A stretch of 64,000 nt of DNA from Prorocentrum cordatum (GCA_963575745.1 CAUYUJ010002756.1:1-64000); one strand, 5' to 3'; numbered from the stretch's first letter, positions 51,863-62,941 are shown. Numbers and translations: made by a program. The notes: generated from the sequence alone by a model not told the origin.

Positions 51863-51954
51863 CAGCAGCAGGAGAATGAGCAAGAGGACGTGGAAGACGC
51901 ATCCCTCGTGGCCTCATGCTTTTCTCTCCGCTCACTGCCTCCTCTCCTGGGCAG

Positions 51955-52034
51955 GACACCAGATCTCCGCGCGGCACTTCGTGCCGGGCCAGTGGGTCTT
52001 TGTCTCGGGCTGGAGCAAGGGGAAGGGCTACCAG
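51955..52034 (+). CDS. Ribosomal protein uL3, mitochondrial type, exon D
   Basis: Reads HQISARHFVPGQWVFVSG, WSKGKGYQ, matching the L3 motif ISAxHFVPGQxVDVxGxSKGKGFQ. The acceptor is CTCTCCTGGGCAG with a good pyrimidine tract. The donor is GC at 52035-52036, after a complete CAG codon. The next L3 segment (GVMKRxGFxG...) would start in phase 0 but is not found in the remaining 12 kb, so the gene either continues beyond the window or is truncated. GGA tracts lie 92 bp before and 42 bp after. Confidence 0.8.
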
Positions 52035-52075
52035 GCCAGCGGGCCGCTCCCCTTCTCGCGTGTCGCTTCGAGGGT

Positions 52076-52146
52076 GAGGAGGAGGGAGGAGGAGGAGGAG
52101 GAGGAGGAGGAGTAGGAGGAGGAGGAGGAGGAGGAGGAGGAGGAAC
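52076..52146. repeat. (GGA)n after uL3 exon D
   Basis: GGA triplets with one TA interruption, starting 42 bp after the donor. Confidence 0.9.
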
Positions 52147-52189
52147 GTTTTTCGCCCCACTCCGTCGGTCCTGGGTCCTGAACCTCTGC

Positions 52190-52384
52190 TCGGCGAGGAG
52201 CGAGGGGGAGAAGCGAGAAGGAGAAGGCCTCCTCAGAAGGTTCGGAAGTCCCCGGGCCTTCTGAGAAGTTTTCTAAGTCTTCCCCGCAGACGGAGAACAC
52301 TTCTCAGAAGGCGCGGGGGCTTCTGAGAAGTTCCGCCGCCTTCTGAGAAGGCCTTCTTCTCCTCACTTCCCCCCCTCGCTCGGC
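52190..52384. mobile_element. Foldback element family F1
   Basis: GCTCGGCGAGGAGCGAGGGG at the left and CCCCCCCTCGCTCGGC at the right are inverted. The interior has GAAGGCCTCCTCAGAAGG and CCTTCTGAGAAGGCC. Confidence 0.7.
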
Positions 52385-52544
52385 ACCGATCTACGCAGCG
52401 GCGCCGACTCCGCGGTCGGTGTCGTGTGCCCTGGGCTGCGGGCCGACGGCGCACCTCGCAGGGGTAGCAGAGGGAGACCTCCCGCCCAGGGCTGCCTGGA
52501 TGCAGGGAGCGAAGAAGGGGCCCAGGGGTCTTAGGAGTAAGAGG

Positions 52545-52770
52545 CGGGGGAGGAGGACGAGGAGGAGGAGGAGGAAGAGGAGGAGCAGAAGAAGGGGGAG
52601 GAGGAGGAGGAGGAACAGGAGCGAAGCGACTGCGTTGTCGACGAGCCCCACTGCCGTCATCGCCTCGTTGCCTTCGCAGGAGCGAAGGGGGGGAGCGGGG
52701 AGAGGGAGGGGCAGGTGAGGAACGAGGAGGCGGAGGAACAGGAGGGGACGGGGGTCGAAGAGGTGGAGGA
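52545..52770. repeat. GGA-rich purine block
   Basis: GAGGACGAGGAGGAGGAGG and related units on the plus strand with interruptions. Confidence 0.8.
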
Positions 52771-52863
52771 GGGGAGTCTGAGCGTGAGGAGGGTCGTTCA
52801 CGATGGGCGGACGAGGTGCAGTCCGAGGACCCCCGCCCCCTTTCCGAAACAGGTAGAGTGGAA

Positions 52864-53045
52864 ACCTATGGCAAGAAGCACCCTGCTTGCCTCCAGGGTG
52901 CCCTGGGTTTCTTGGGTCGCGATGGCTCTGCTATGGAAAGCGTGACGCTCCCACACAAAAAATCAATGGACATCTTAGGGGCTCGAGGTTGGGTTTCTTG
53001 CGGAAGGTTTCTGGTGGTCGAACTCCTACTGTACAGCAGCTCCTC
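52864..53045 (+). repeat. Dispersed repeat R2
   Basis: CTATGGCAAGAAGCACCCTG, GGTGCCCTGGGTTTCTTGGG, ACGCTCCCACAC and GGGTTTCTTGCGGAAGG. Intact version of the copy at 44640-44945. Confidence 0.8.
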
Positions 53046-53334
53046 CTGCCTTCTGGATCCACCATGAGTAATGCCCAAACATGCCCCAGACCGCCTGGTC
53101 CTCGATCCTCGACCGTCGGCGGCGCCGAAACGTTGCATTGCCGTCTGTGGCCCGTTGTGGGCGCAGTGCCCCCCACGCCCGCAAGCACGACGGAGGGGCA
53201 CAATTGAAGGAGACGATTTCGTCCAAGAGTTGTGCAGAGCAAGCAGATGAGCACCACCATCAACAAGCCCCTCTCGCGCTTGACAACTCTGTTCAAGGTT
53301 AGCAGACGTAGACCCCACACAGTGTGTTCTAGCA

Positions 53335-53690
53335 GTCGATGTGGTGCAAGATATGTGGTGCAATATATGCGGGGTAAGCTATGTCGTGCAGTCCACGTGG
53401 TGCAAACTATGCTGTGACAGCTATGTGGCGCCGTCTATGTGGTGTGCAGTCTACGTGGCGCAATCTACGCAATGCAGTATACGAGGTGCAAGCTATGTTG
53501 TGCAATCTATGTGGAGCTAACGTGCTCAACTCATGTGGCGTGAGCTATGTGGTGCAAGCTACGCGATGCAAATTAGATGGTCTGTTTTATGGGGTGTGAG
53601 CTGTGTCGTGCGAAATCTGTGGTGCAATCTATGTTGTGTAGTCCATGCGGTGCAACCTATGTGTGGTGCAATCATGTGAGAGGACTGGAT
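53335..53690. repeat. 18-20 bp tandem repeat (TGTGGTGCAATCTA)
   Basis: About 18 imperfect units such as ATGTGGTGCAAGATATG and ACGTGGCGCAATCTACG. Confidence 0.85.
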
Positions 53691-53784
53691 TGTTCCTCAG
53701 CGGCGCGGGCCCAATGAGCCACCACTCGTCACTGTTGCGAGCACGGCGCAGGCCTCTCGTTGCTCACTTTTCGCAGAACCGCTT

Positions 53785-54183
53785 CGAGCAGCTCGCTGCC
53801 AACGGCAAGCCGTTGACCAAGCAAAGCGGAGCCGCCACCGTGCCGCCGTGTCGGGCGAATTGGTGCAAAAGTGGCTCCTTGCTGCCGCCGCGGCGTTCGC
53901 GGCTGGGGCGCCGGGCTCGGCGCCGCAGCCTGGCCCCGCGGGCGGCGGCGCCGCGGCAGCATGCGTGCAGGGGCTCCCGGCCCTGCTGCGCCGCGTCTCC
54001 GTCCCCGATGAGGCCGCGAGCGCGCTGCACGGCGGTGCCCTGGCCGTGCGGGCGGTCGCCGTCGCGGAGCTCGCGGAGGACGGCTGGGCGGCCTCGCCGT
54101 CCTGGGCGAGGCTGCCGCCCTTGCAACACAGGCGGGTGCTCTCAGCGACTCTCGTGCCGCCGCAGCCTGAATTTGGTGCTTGA
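53785..54183 (+). CDS. Exon-like GC-rich open frame, function unknown
   Basis: One frame reads VSGELVQKWLLAAAAAFAAG, then CVQGLPALLRRVSVPDEAAS, ALHGGALAVRAVAVAELAED and RLPPLQHRRVLSATLVPP before a stop at 54181. Third codon positions are overwhelmingly G or C and the text has alternating helix-like character, so this is a better coding candidate than its rivals. It could be the last exon of a gene whose other exons are unrecognised. No named family. Confidence 0.4.
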   Translation, partial: RAARCQRQAVDQAKRSRHRAAVSGELVQKWLLAAAAAFAAGAPGSAPQPGPAGGGAAAACVQGLPALLRRVSVPDEAASALHGGALAVRAVAVAELAEDGWAASPSWARLPPLQHRRVLSATLVPPQPEFGA

Positions 54184-54189
54184 GCTTTC

Positions 54190-54810
54190 TCTGCTTGCAC
54201 ATATCCGCAAACTGACCGCATTAGCGTGCCGAGCTGCGCCGTTGGCTTGATATTCGTCGCTGTCGCAATCATGCCCGTAATCACATATCACCACCAATCA
54301 TGATCAGCATCATTATCGTCGTCGCATGGCCATCGCGACAGGGGCCGCCGGGAGCCCAAACACGCCTTCCAGCGCGCAAGGAGGTCGGATGCGCACGATG
54401 TCATTGGCGTGGGCGAGAGCAGGATACGCACGTGGCCGCATGCCGTCCCAGCGTTCGACAGTATGTGGCGGGTGCTCCGGCCATCAGCGTGCGTGCCTAG
54501 CACGCCGCCTCTGTGCGTCCAGCACGTGAATCCGGCCGCGTGAGTTTCGGGCCTGTTTTCTGGACGCCCGCTATGAGTACGGAAAGAATGGGTACAATGC
54601 CCAACAGCAGTTCCTGTTCATTTTGTACAGGACTCGCTGTCCGCGCCGCCGCGGCCTGTGCCCATCTGAAACAGGAGGCCGCCTGCCCAACAGCGGCCGC
54701 TGTTGGTTTGGGACAACATTTGTTGTTGGGCATTGTACCCATTTTTGTTCCGTACCCACGCCTCCTTCCTCTGGCGTTCGGCTTCATGTGGCGGGTGCGC
54801 CAGCCATCAG
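54190..54810. other. No supported gene; inverted GTACGGAA-GGGTACAATGCCC block
   Basis: 54575-54607 (ACGGAAAGAATGGGTACAAT GCCC) is mirrored near 54733-54760 (GGGCATTGTACCCATTTTTG TTCCGTAC), forming an imperfect inverted repeat of about 190 bp. Otherwise nothing recognisable. Confidence 0.5.
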
Positions 54811-54815
54811 TAGGT

Positions 54816-54974
54816 TTAAGTCGGGCGCGTCCCTCTACAGGGGGAATATTCAAAATAGTCAACAAATAGTCTGGGGACTGTTTTTTGAATATGTTTCGGC
54901 CATTCGGGGGCATTTTTTGAGTATGTTTTATTTTTTGTCGAAAATCCCCCTGCAGGGGGACACGCCCGAATTAA
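54816..54974. mobile_element. MITE family M1
   Basis: TTAAGTCGGGCGCGTCCCTC ... GGGGGACACGCCCGAATTAA, 159 bp, with a perfect 8-bp duplication CAGTAGGT at 54808-54815 and 54975-54982. Confidence 0.95.
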
Positions 54975-55059
54975 CAGTAGGTGTGCCCAGCGCGTGGCCT
55001 CCGCGCGTCCCACGCGTGAATCCAGCCGCGCGCGGTTCCAGTTCCCCGTCTCCCCCCGC

Positions 55060-55260
55060 ATCATCCTCTTTCCTCCTCCATCCTTCCTCCTCCATCCTTC
55101 CTCCTCCATCCTTCCTCCTCCATCCTCCCTCCCCTCCCTACTCCGCACGCCTCCCTTCTCCTTCCTCATCCTTCCTCCATCCCCTCCGCCCTCTATCCCC
55201 CCTCCCTCCTCCTCCCTCCTCCCCCCTTCTCCATCCCCCTTCCGCCTCCTCCCCCTCTTC
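55060..55260. repeat. CTCCATCCTTCCTC short tandem repeat
   Basis: Four clean 14-bp units at 55074-55130, then looser pyrimidine-rich sequence. Confidence 0.85.
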
Positions 55261-55261
55261 C

Positions 55262-55965
55262 CCTCGATCCCCCTATCGAACCTCGAGGCTCTATCAAACC
55301 TCGATCCGTAATCCTCGATCCCCGATCGAACCTCGATCCTCGATCCTTCATCGGACCTCGGTTTTCGAGCGCAGTTGCATCCTCAATCGATCCTCCATCC
55401 TCGACGGAACCTGGATTTCCGATCGAATCTCGATCCTCGATCATCGAGCAACCCTCGATCATCGATGACCGATCCTTCATCCCACATCGAACCTCGATCC
55501 TCGATCCCCGATCGAAACTCGATCCTCAACCATTTATCGATCTTCGATCGTCGATCGAATATCGATCTTCGAACCCCCTTTGGTCTTCGATCCTCGAGAC
55601 ATTCTCGAGCGATCCTCGAGCGATCGATCCTCGATCGACGATCGAATATCGACCCTCGGTTCTCGATCGCTCTTCTATCTTTGATTGAACCTCGGTCCTT
55701 GGTACTCGATCGAATATTGATTCGATCGATCCTCCCTCCTTGATCGACCCTCGATGTTCGATCGAAGTTCGATCGTCGATCCTCGATCCCCGATTCTCGA
55801 TCGATCTTCGATCCTCCATCCTCGATCGAACCTCGATCATCGATGGGTCTTCAATCCTTAACCATCAATCGATCCTCGATCTTCGATTGAGCCTCGATCC
55901 TCCCTCCTCGATCGAACCTCGATCCTCGATTCTCGATCGAACGTCGAACCGAGATCCCTGCTCTT
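55262..55965. repeat. TCGATC-rich degenerate satellite (ATCGAACCTCGATCCTCG)
   Basis: About 700 bp built from TCGATC, CTCGATC, TCGAACC and TCGATCG blocks in irregular 8-18 bp units. Every frame is open on both strands because stops are rare in this motif, so the protein-like reads (RSSILDRTS) are artefacts. Confidence 0.9.
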
Positions 55966-56107
55966 GCCCACCCGACGCCGTCTTGGCCCGCGCCCGTCCC
56001 CAACGCAATTCTCCATGCTCTGTCGGACTCCTCCGCGCTCCTCCCGCTCCATCTGACTCTAATCCTCCTTACATCTTCTACCACCTCCGGCTTCTCTCCA
56101 CTGCGTT

Positions 56108-56300
56108 CTTTTGAATGCCCCGTCTCATGGCATTGCATTGCATTGTTGCGCAATGCATCGCATAGCAGATCATGGGTTGGCCTGGCACGGCACTGGAACA
56201 TGCAGCATAGCATCAGCACAGCATAGCATTGCATACATTGCATATCATTGCCCAGTCTTGCATAGTATTGTAGTACACAGCCATAGCAGCACATAGAAAT
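56108..56300. repeat. CATAGCAT/GCATTGCAT degenerate repeat
   Basis: GCATTGCATTGCATTG and CATAGCATAGCAT variants, related to 1-75. Confidence 0.6.
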
Positions 56301-56840
56301 CGAATCCGGACCTCCGCGCACCTCACCGCACATCGATAAAATGTTACACCTCTTTTGTCGCGCATTGGCACCTACACTGTATTGCTCCTCCCCCTTTCCT
56401 CCGATCTCGGTATTGGGCGCATGGCGAACAGCCTTGGGGCCACCCCACTGGGACCCGACAGAATGTTGCACCACCGAGCTGTTTCGACTCGCCTGGACCG
56501 CACCCGATATTAAGATGGGGGGGATGGGGGGGTAAAAAACGAGCGCGAGATACAAGAACGATGCGCGTTACCCTTCGCGCCAGGTGGTGCACCAGTGTGT
56601 CGACGAGCCATATGTTCTCTCTTCTAAAGCAGATATAGACCGCCCCCCCTCACCCCAGGACTTAACGACCCTCTTCGCGCATTGAGTTGTCATATGTATT
56701 TTGCGCACTCGTCAATTCTGAATATGAGTTCGTATTACGCCAGCTAGAACGGTGTTGACCCCCCCTCAGCGTTTGGAAAAATACCATGCGCGCACACTCG
56801 TTTATCACAAGTCGCAGCTTTCAGGATTCCGATGAAAGAA
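56300..56840. other. No supported gene
   Basis: Mixed composition with short frames only. Confidence 0.4.
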
Positions 56841-56844
56841 ATTG

Positions 56845-59475
56845 GGCGAAGTACACGCGCGCGTCGTCGCGCGCGCAAGCCGTTATCCTTCAAAGGCCTT
56901 AGGTTTCGAAAGGATTTCAAAGTCGAGTGGCCCGACCACACATATATATATATATATATAACATACGGCTTCGCAGCAAGATGGTCAACAAATGCTCGCG
57001 TTCGCGCTCTTTCGAATTCATAAGTAACCAATCGGTGTTCTAAAACTTTCAAAACATGCTACCAAACAGGCCCCTCGCGCGCATGTTTGAATCGCGAGAA
57101 AGCCATTGCGCGCGTGCTCCCGCACGAAGCCCTGGCAAAACATAAGACGAAGTGCACGCGCGCGCGTCGTCACGCGCGCATGCCGAGATCCTTCACAAAC
57201 CTGAGGTTCCGTACGGATTTCAACATCGAGCTCCCCAGAAGGTGAAACCACATGGTTTTGCAAAATCAGTGCTAACATAAAAAACGTGCCCCCGCGGTCT
57301 TCCGAATTCTTAAGAATACCACCGGTTTGTCACATTTCAATTACATAATGCCAAGCGGGCCTCTCGCGCCGCATGTCGAAATCATCTGAACGCCCTTGCG
57401 CGCATGTTTGGGTGGGACACGATCCGCGTCAACTAATGCCATGCAGGCCACTCGCTCGTCGGCCGCGCGCGCATGTCGAACCCCCTCCAAAACCTTCACC
57501 ACCGACGCGAGGGCGCCGTCATCGTCGTCGGCTTGATCAGCATCGGCGCCGTCACTGGTCGCGCCGTCGCCGTTGTCATCATAGTCACCAGCACCACTAC
57601 TCTCATCATCGCATCTACCTGTGTCGTCGTTGCGGTGATACTGCGCCCGCCCAGGCCGCTGACTCGTAGTGACGTGCCCGCTGGGAAGTGCCCAGCTGTC
57701 AACTCCGCCGCGGCCGCGTCGGTCGCGCCAAACTAGCTTGCCGCTTTGCGCGCGAGCATGCGCGCTAGCGCGGCCGCAGCGATGGGCCAGTCAGCGCCGA
57801 GCAGTCGTTGCAGTCGCCGCCGCATGGGTTCTGCGAGCCAAGTTGCGGGTGGGTGGGTGAGATGGTTGCTTGAGCAGCGCAAGTGGCAATTTCAAGTTCG
57901 GCATGGTGAGTTGCACCGCGTAGATTGCACGACGTAGATTTTCCTTCAAAAAGACATGGCGTCCACCACCTTCCCGAGGCTGGACGTACCATGACTTCCT
58001 GGGGATGTGCACTTGACAAACGGTTCTGCCCCATCGTCCATCCTAAATGTGAATTCGTGATGTCCCAGGCAGGCAGGAGTTCGCCCCCCCCCCCTCCGCC
58101 CCCCCCCCCCCCCACCCTTTTGCAAAACATGTGCGCGCATTCGTTTATTAAAACTCACCAGTTTTCGAGAACCCCTTGCAACACATGGGGCTAAGTGCAC
58201 ACGCGCGCGTCGTCGGGCGTGCATGCCGAAATCTTTCAAACACCTTAGGTTCCGTGGGGGTGTTCTAATCTAGTGCCCCGAACGCATGCAAGCATCATAC
58301 GGCGTCGCACCAATGATTTCCAACAACCAAAAAACATGCGCCCGCACTCCTTCGAATTTGCGAGAACATCATGCGTGTTCCCAAGATTGTCGCACCGTGC
58401 GTTCAAACGGGCCTCTCGCGCGCGCGTGTCGAAATCGTTCGGGCGCCTTGGCGCGCGCATTGTCGCCAGATCCTTTGGGACGAAGTGCGCGCGCGCGTCG
58501 TCGCGCGCGGATGCCGAAATCGCGCACAATCCTCAGGTTTCGTAGGGATCTCAAAAACGAGATTTTCGAAAACATAATACGGCACGTGGCTTTGCAGCAT
58601 TGATTTCCCCCAAAACTTGCGCGCGCGCCCTGGCGAATTCTTAAGAAAACCACACGTTGTCAACATTGTCATCACATTTTGCCTAGAGGGCCTTTCGCGC
58701 CGCATGTCGAAGTCATCCGAACGCCCTTGCGCGCGTGCTGGGGGCACGACCCGTGTCAAATAATACTGCTCGGGCCATTCGCGCGCGTCGATGTTTGTCC
58801 GAAACTTCCACCACCGATGCGAGGACATCGTCATCGTTATCGGCGGGCCTCATCAACATCGGCGCCGTCATTGGCGCTGCCGCCGTCATCGGCACCACAT
58901 CGGTTTTCCTCTCCAAAAGGAGCTAGGCTCTACCACCACCACCCCGCCGAGTTTCCCGGCTTCTCTTTGAGATAATACGATGTACAGGTGATGTTGCCCC
59001 ATCGCTCATTTCAAATACGACGTCGCACCATCCCAGCCAAACTGGCATTTCATCCCCTTCGTCCCTGACACATAGCTCTATGCGCGCACACCCGCTTATC
59101 AGAAACCATGCGTTGCCACGGGTCTTTTGCAAAAACACAGCACGAGGCCCACACGCGCGCGGCGTCGCGCGCGTGCTGACATCGATCGGAGGGTGCCACA
59201 AGGAACTCAAGATCGAAATTCCCGAAACCATACGAAAACAAACCAATGACTGTCCAACATGCGGTTTCAAAACTTATGCGCGATTTTGCGAATCCCGGCG
59301 ACAGCCATCGATGTTTCATGTTTTCGTCAAGTGCGACATAGTGGGCCACTCGCGCGCATGTCGGAATCATTCGAACGCCCTTGCGCGCTTGCTTGGGGCA
59401 CAAACCCCATGCAGAAGGAAAGGACGAAGCCGCGCACGAGTCGTCGCGCGCATGTCGGAACCTATCCGTAAGGGC
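56845..59475. repeat. CpG-rich dispersed repeat array (GCGCGCATGTCGAAATC family)
   Basis: Units of roughly 300-400 bp share CGCGCGTCGTCGCGCGC, GCATGCCGAAATC, CCTTAGGTTCCG, CTCGCGCGCATGTCGAA and CGAACGCCCTTGCGCGC. Copies start near 56855, 57150, 58205, 58490 and 59150. A longer duplicated block (GCGAGG..CATCGTC..CATCGGCGCCGTCA) is at 57508 and 58816. (TA)n at 56941-56960. No gene; hydrophobic frames at 57.5 and 58.8 kb come from the duplicated block. Confidence 0.75.
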
Positions 59476-59689
59476 TTCGCCCCCTGCCGCCGGCCCTTTC
59501 TCCATCATAACAGAGTGGGCTATGTCAGAGCTGTGCTGGAATTCCTTTCTGCGACGTTGCGAAACAATGTCGGAACCTCCTGCGAGGGCGATTGGTGAAC
59601 GGCAGACTCAGGTTCAGAACGTATTGTTGAAGCCCGTATTGTTATTCTCGAGCTCCTCTTCGTGCCATGTATTGGAGCAGCGATTCGGG

Positions 59690-59970
59690 GCTGCTGGAGG
59701 CTACGTTGGGCAACATCGCGTGGCTTTGGCTGCCCTCTTGGAATGCCTCTTGGAAGCCTGTTGGGGCGGCTTGGCAGCCATTTGGAGCCCTCTTTCGCCC
59801 TCGCGGGGCTGAAAGCTCAAATCGTTGGCTCGTTGTCCCACTTTGGACCCCTCTTGGCGCCATCTTCAGGAGTTCTTGGGCCGTCTTGGGTGCCTCCTGA
59901 GCTGTCCTGGTGCTCTCCTGGAGGCCGTCTTGGGGCTCTCCTGGAGGCTTCTTGGGCCGTCTTGAGGCGG
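59690..59970 (+). repeat. Dispersed repeat family B
   Basis: CCCTCTTGGAATGCCTCTTGG through GGCTTCTTGGGCCGTCTTGAG, leading directly into the 42-bp array. Confidence 0.75.
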
Positions 59971-59974
59971 TCTT

Positions 59975-60630
59975 GGCCTCGACGGCGCGAATACCGTGTA
60001 ATTGATTAAAGATCATGGCTTCGAAGGCGAGAATCTGCGGTAATGCGCAAGGAACGTAGCCTCGAAGGCGAGACTGCGGTGTAATTTGCAAGCGTTTATG
60101 GGCCCGGGAACGCGAATCTGGTATAAGTTTCAAGGGTTTGTGGCTTCGGGGGCGCGGGCATAGTGTAATTTAAGAGGGTTATGGCCTCGAGGACGCAATC
60201 ATTGAATACTTTACGAGGTTGTATGCTTTCGGGAGCGCGAATATCGTGTAATTAACGATGCTGTATGGCCTCGAGGGCGCGAATATTGCATAACTTATGA
60301 GATTGTACAGCTTCGGGGACGCGAGCATCGCGTAAGTTACGATGGTTTGTGACTTCGGATACGCGAGCACCGCGTAATTTACGAAGGTGTATGGCTTCGG
60401 GGACGCGAATCTTCCGTACTGTACGTGGGCTTATGGTCTAGGGGACGCGAATATGGCATAATTTTCGAAGGATTATGGCTTCGGGGACGCGAGCATTGCA
60501 TAGTTTACGAAAGTTTATGACCTCGATGACGCGATTTCCGTGTGATTTAGAACGGTGTTTGGCCTCGGGGACGCGACAATTGCATAATTTACAAAGAATT
60601 ATGGCCTCAGGGGCGCGAATCTCATATACT
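59975..60630. repeat. 42-bp tandem array, about 16 copies
   Basis: Units of the form GGCTTCGGGGACGCGAATAT, TGCATAATTTACGAAGGTTTAT. The GACGCGA step recurs at 60109, 60152, 60194, 60234, 60276, 60316, 60360, 60401, 60443, 60485, 60527, 60569 and 60613. 42 bp equals 14 codons, so minus-strand frames show 14-residue repeats (RVPEAIILRKLCNA-like) interrupted by stops. Confidence 0.95.
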
Positions 60631-61084
60631 TTTGTATGTCCCACGGCCCCCCGGGAAGTTTGCGAACCCTTGAGAGGCGTGGTAAAGTGCGACTTTTCGG
60701 CCCCCCCCTCGCGCGTTCAGTAAGAATTAACAGTAGGAAGCAGGAAGTAGAGTCATCACATTGGAAACTGGAACCTGCAACTGGTGCAGGGAGCAGCAAA
60801 CCTTCGCCCCACAGCCTGGTGGCCCCATAAGGCGACCGGCGGATTTGTCCCAACCATCCTGTGGTGTTGGGTCCTCGTTTTGCAGAGACAATGCCCCGCG
60901 CTCCTCTAACCCCATGCCCACGATAATAGTGTACCCCCCCCCCCCTTAAGTCGTTAGAGTTTTTTATCGTCGACCAATCAGAGTTTGGTCGGGGGCGCGG
61001 GGCGCGGAGGCCAAACTTCATGATCACCTCGGAACGTTATGTTGAGATAGAAAGATCAAGTTATGTTGAAATAGCAACATCAAG

Positions 61085-61592
61085 CGAAGCGATCACACTT
61101 TTTTCAGGATGTCTCAAGCGAAACCAAGAATTTTGGGAGGCAGGCTCAAACGAAACGAGCAATGTTTCAAGGATGTCTCAAGCGAAACCAGTAATTCTGT
61201 GAGGATGTCTCAAGCGATTCGAGAAGCTTGTCGAGGATGTCTCAAGCGAAACAAGCATATACTCGAGGATGTCTCGAGCGATTCGAGAAGCTTGTCGAGG
61301 ATGTCTCAAGCGAAACAAGCATATACTCGAGGATGTCTCAAGCGAAACAAGCATATACTGAAGGATGTCTCAAGCGAAACGATACGTTTCTTAAGGATGT
61401 CTCAAGCGAAAACAACAATTGTGTGAGGATGTCTCAAGCGAAACCAAGAATTTTTGGAGGCAGGCTCAAACGAAACAAGCAATGTTTCAAGGATGTCTCA
61501 AGCGAAACCAGCAATTCTGCGAGGATGTCTCAAGCGATTCGAGAAGCTTGTCGGGGATGTCTCAAGCGAAACAAGCATATACTCGAGGATTG
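61085..61592. repeat. 32-bp tandem array with higher-order duplication
   Basis: GGATGTCTCAAGCGAAACAA plus a 12-bp variable part, about 14 copies. A block of four to five units including GGAGGCAGGCTCAAACGAAA at 61105-61255 is repeated at 61435-61590. Confidence 0.95.
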
Positions 61593-62672
61593 CTATTTTT
61601 CTTCCTCTTCTCTTCTCCTTCTTTTTTCTTAATTTATATTTTTATTTCTTATTATATTTCTTTATTTCTTTTTTTTTTCCTCTCTCTCCCCATGCCCCCC
61701 TGAACTTGTTTATCCCTGGTGTTGATTATCCATGGCAAGTGAGGCACATGAGCTACCCTACACGAGCACTCAAAAAAAACAATTTTCAGAAAGCGTTTGT
61801 AAATTACATCTAATAGATTTGGAACTTGATTTTTGTTTGCTCTTTTTCTTCCTCTTCTCTTCTCCTTCTTTTTTCTTAATTTATATTTTTATGTATTTAT
61901 ATATTTCTGTATTTCTTTCTGTTTTCCTCTCTCTCCCCATGCCCCCCTGAACTTGTTTATCCCTGGGGTTGATTATCCATGGCAAGTGAGGCACATGAGC
62001 TACCCTACACGATCACTTAAAAAATTTAATTTTCATAAAGCGCTTGTAAAGAAAAAATAATACATTTGAATCTTCAGTTTTTGTTTTATCCTCCTTTCCT
62101 CTCCTCTTCTACTTCTCCTCCTCATTTCTTCTTGTCCTTTTCCTTTTTAATATTTATTTTATGTATTTTCCTCAACTCTCTCTTTGTTTTCTTTGTTTCT
62201 CTCTTTATATCTTTCTCTCTCCCCATGCGCCCCTGAACTTGTTTATCCCTGGGGTTGATTATCCACGGAAAGTGAGGCACATGAGCTCCTACACGAGCAC
62301 TTTTTTTTGTTTTAAAAAATCATAAAGCGTTTGTGAATAAAATATAACAGATCTGGAACTTGAAATTTTTGCTTTTCCTCTTCCTCTCCTCTTCTACTTC
62401 TCCTCTTGAATTCTTCTTCTCCTCTTCATGTTCATTATTTCTTCTCTCTCTCTCTCTTTCTATCTCTCTGTCTCTCTCCCCCCCATGCCCCCCTGAACTT
62501 GTTTATCCCTGGGGTTGGTTATCCATGGAAAATCTGATAGGTTTTTTTTTGTTATTTCCTCTCTGTCTTTTTTCTCTCTCTGTTTCTCTATCTCTCTCTC
62601 CTCTTGCTCCTCTCCTGTCTTCTCCTTTCCTCTCCTCCTCTCCTTCCTCTCTTGCTTTTCATTATCTCCTCT

Positions 62673-62709
<37 letters not shown>

Positions 62710-62770
62710 AATTTTCATAAAGCGTTCCTAAATAAAATCTGATGGATTTGAAACTTGAAATTTTTGCTTT
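61592..62770. repeat. Long tandem repeat, about 250-285 bp unit, 4 or more copies
   Basis: Each unit has a T/C-rich part, then CATGCCCCCCTGAACTTGTT, TATCCCTGGGGTTGATTATC, CATGGCAAGTGAGGCACATG, then an AT-rich end with AAAGCGTTTGTAAA. CATGCCCC anchors are at 61691, 61938, 62224 and 62484. Confidence 0.9.
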
Positions 62771-62941
62771 TCCTCCTCCTCCTCTATCTTTCTTTATATA
62801 TATCCTCTCTTCTTCTTATTCTTCTTCTTATTATTCTTCTTCTTTATTATAAGTTATGTTTGTTTGTTTTTATTTTTCTGCGAAATGTGTTATATATTTC
62901 TTATTTTTTCTTTACATATATATATATTCTTCTTTTTGTTT

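Noticed and set aside
55193-55840. Repeat proteins of RSSILDRTS or GSIEDRGSI type
   Set aside because: Produced by the TCGATC-rich satellite, in which all frames are open.
57473-57736. Membrane-protein-like frame (GLISIGAVTGRAVAVVIIV)
   Set aside because: It lies in a duplicated repeat block; the second copy at 58.8 kb is in a different context with no conserved start or stop.
59975-61592. CRISPR-like arrays (42-bp and 32-bp units)
   Set aside because: Units are contiguous with no unique spacers, no cas genes are present, and the genome is eukaryotic.
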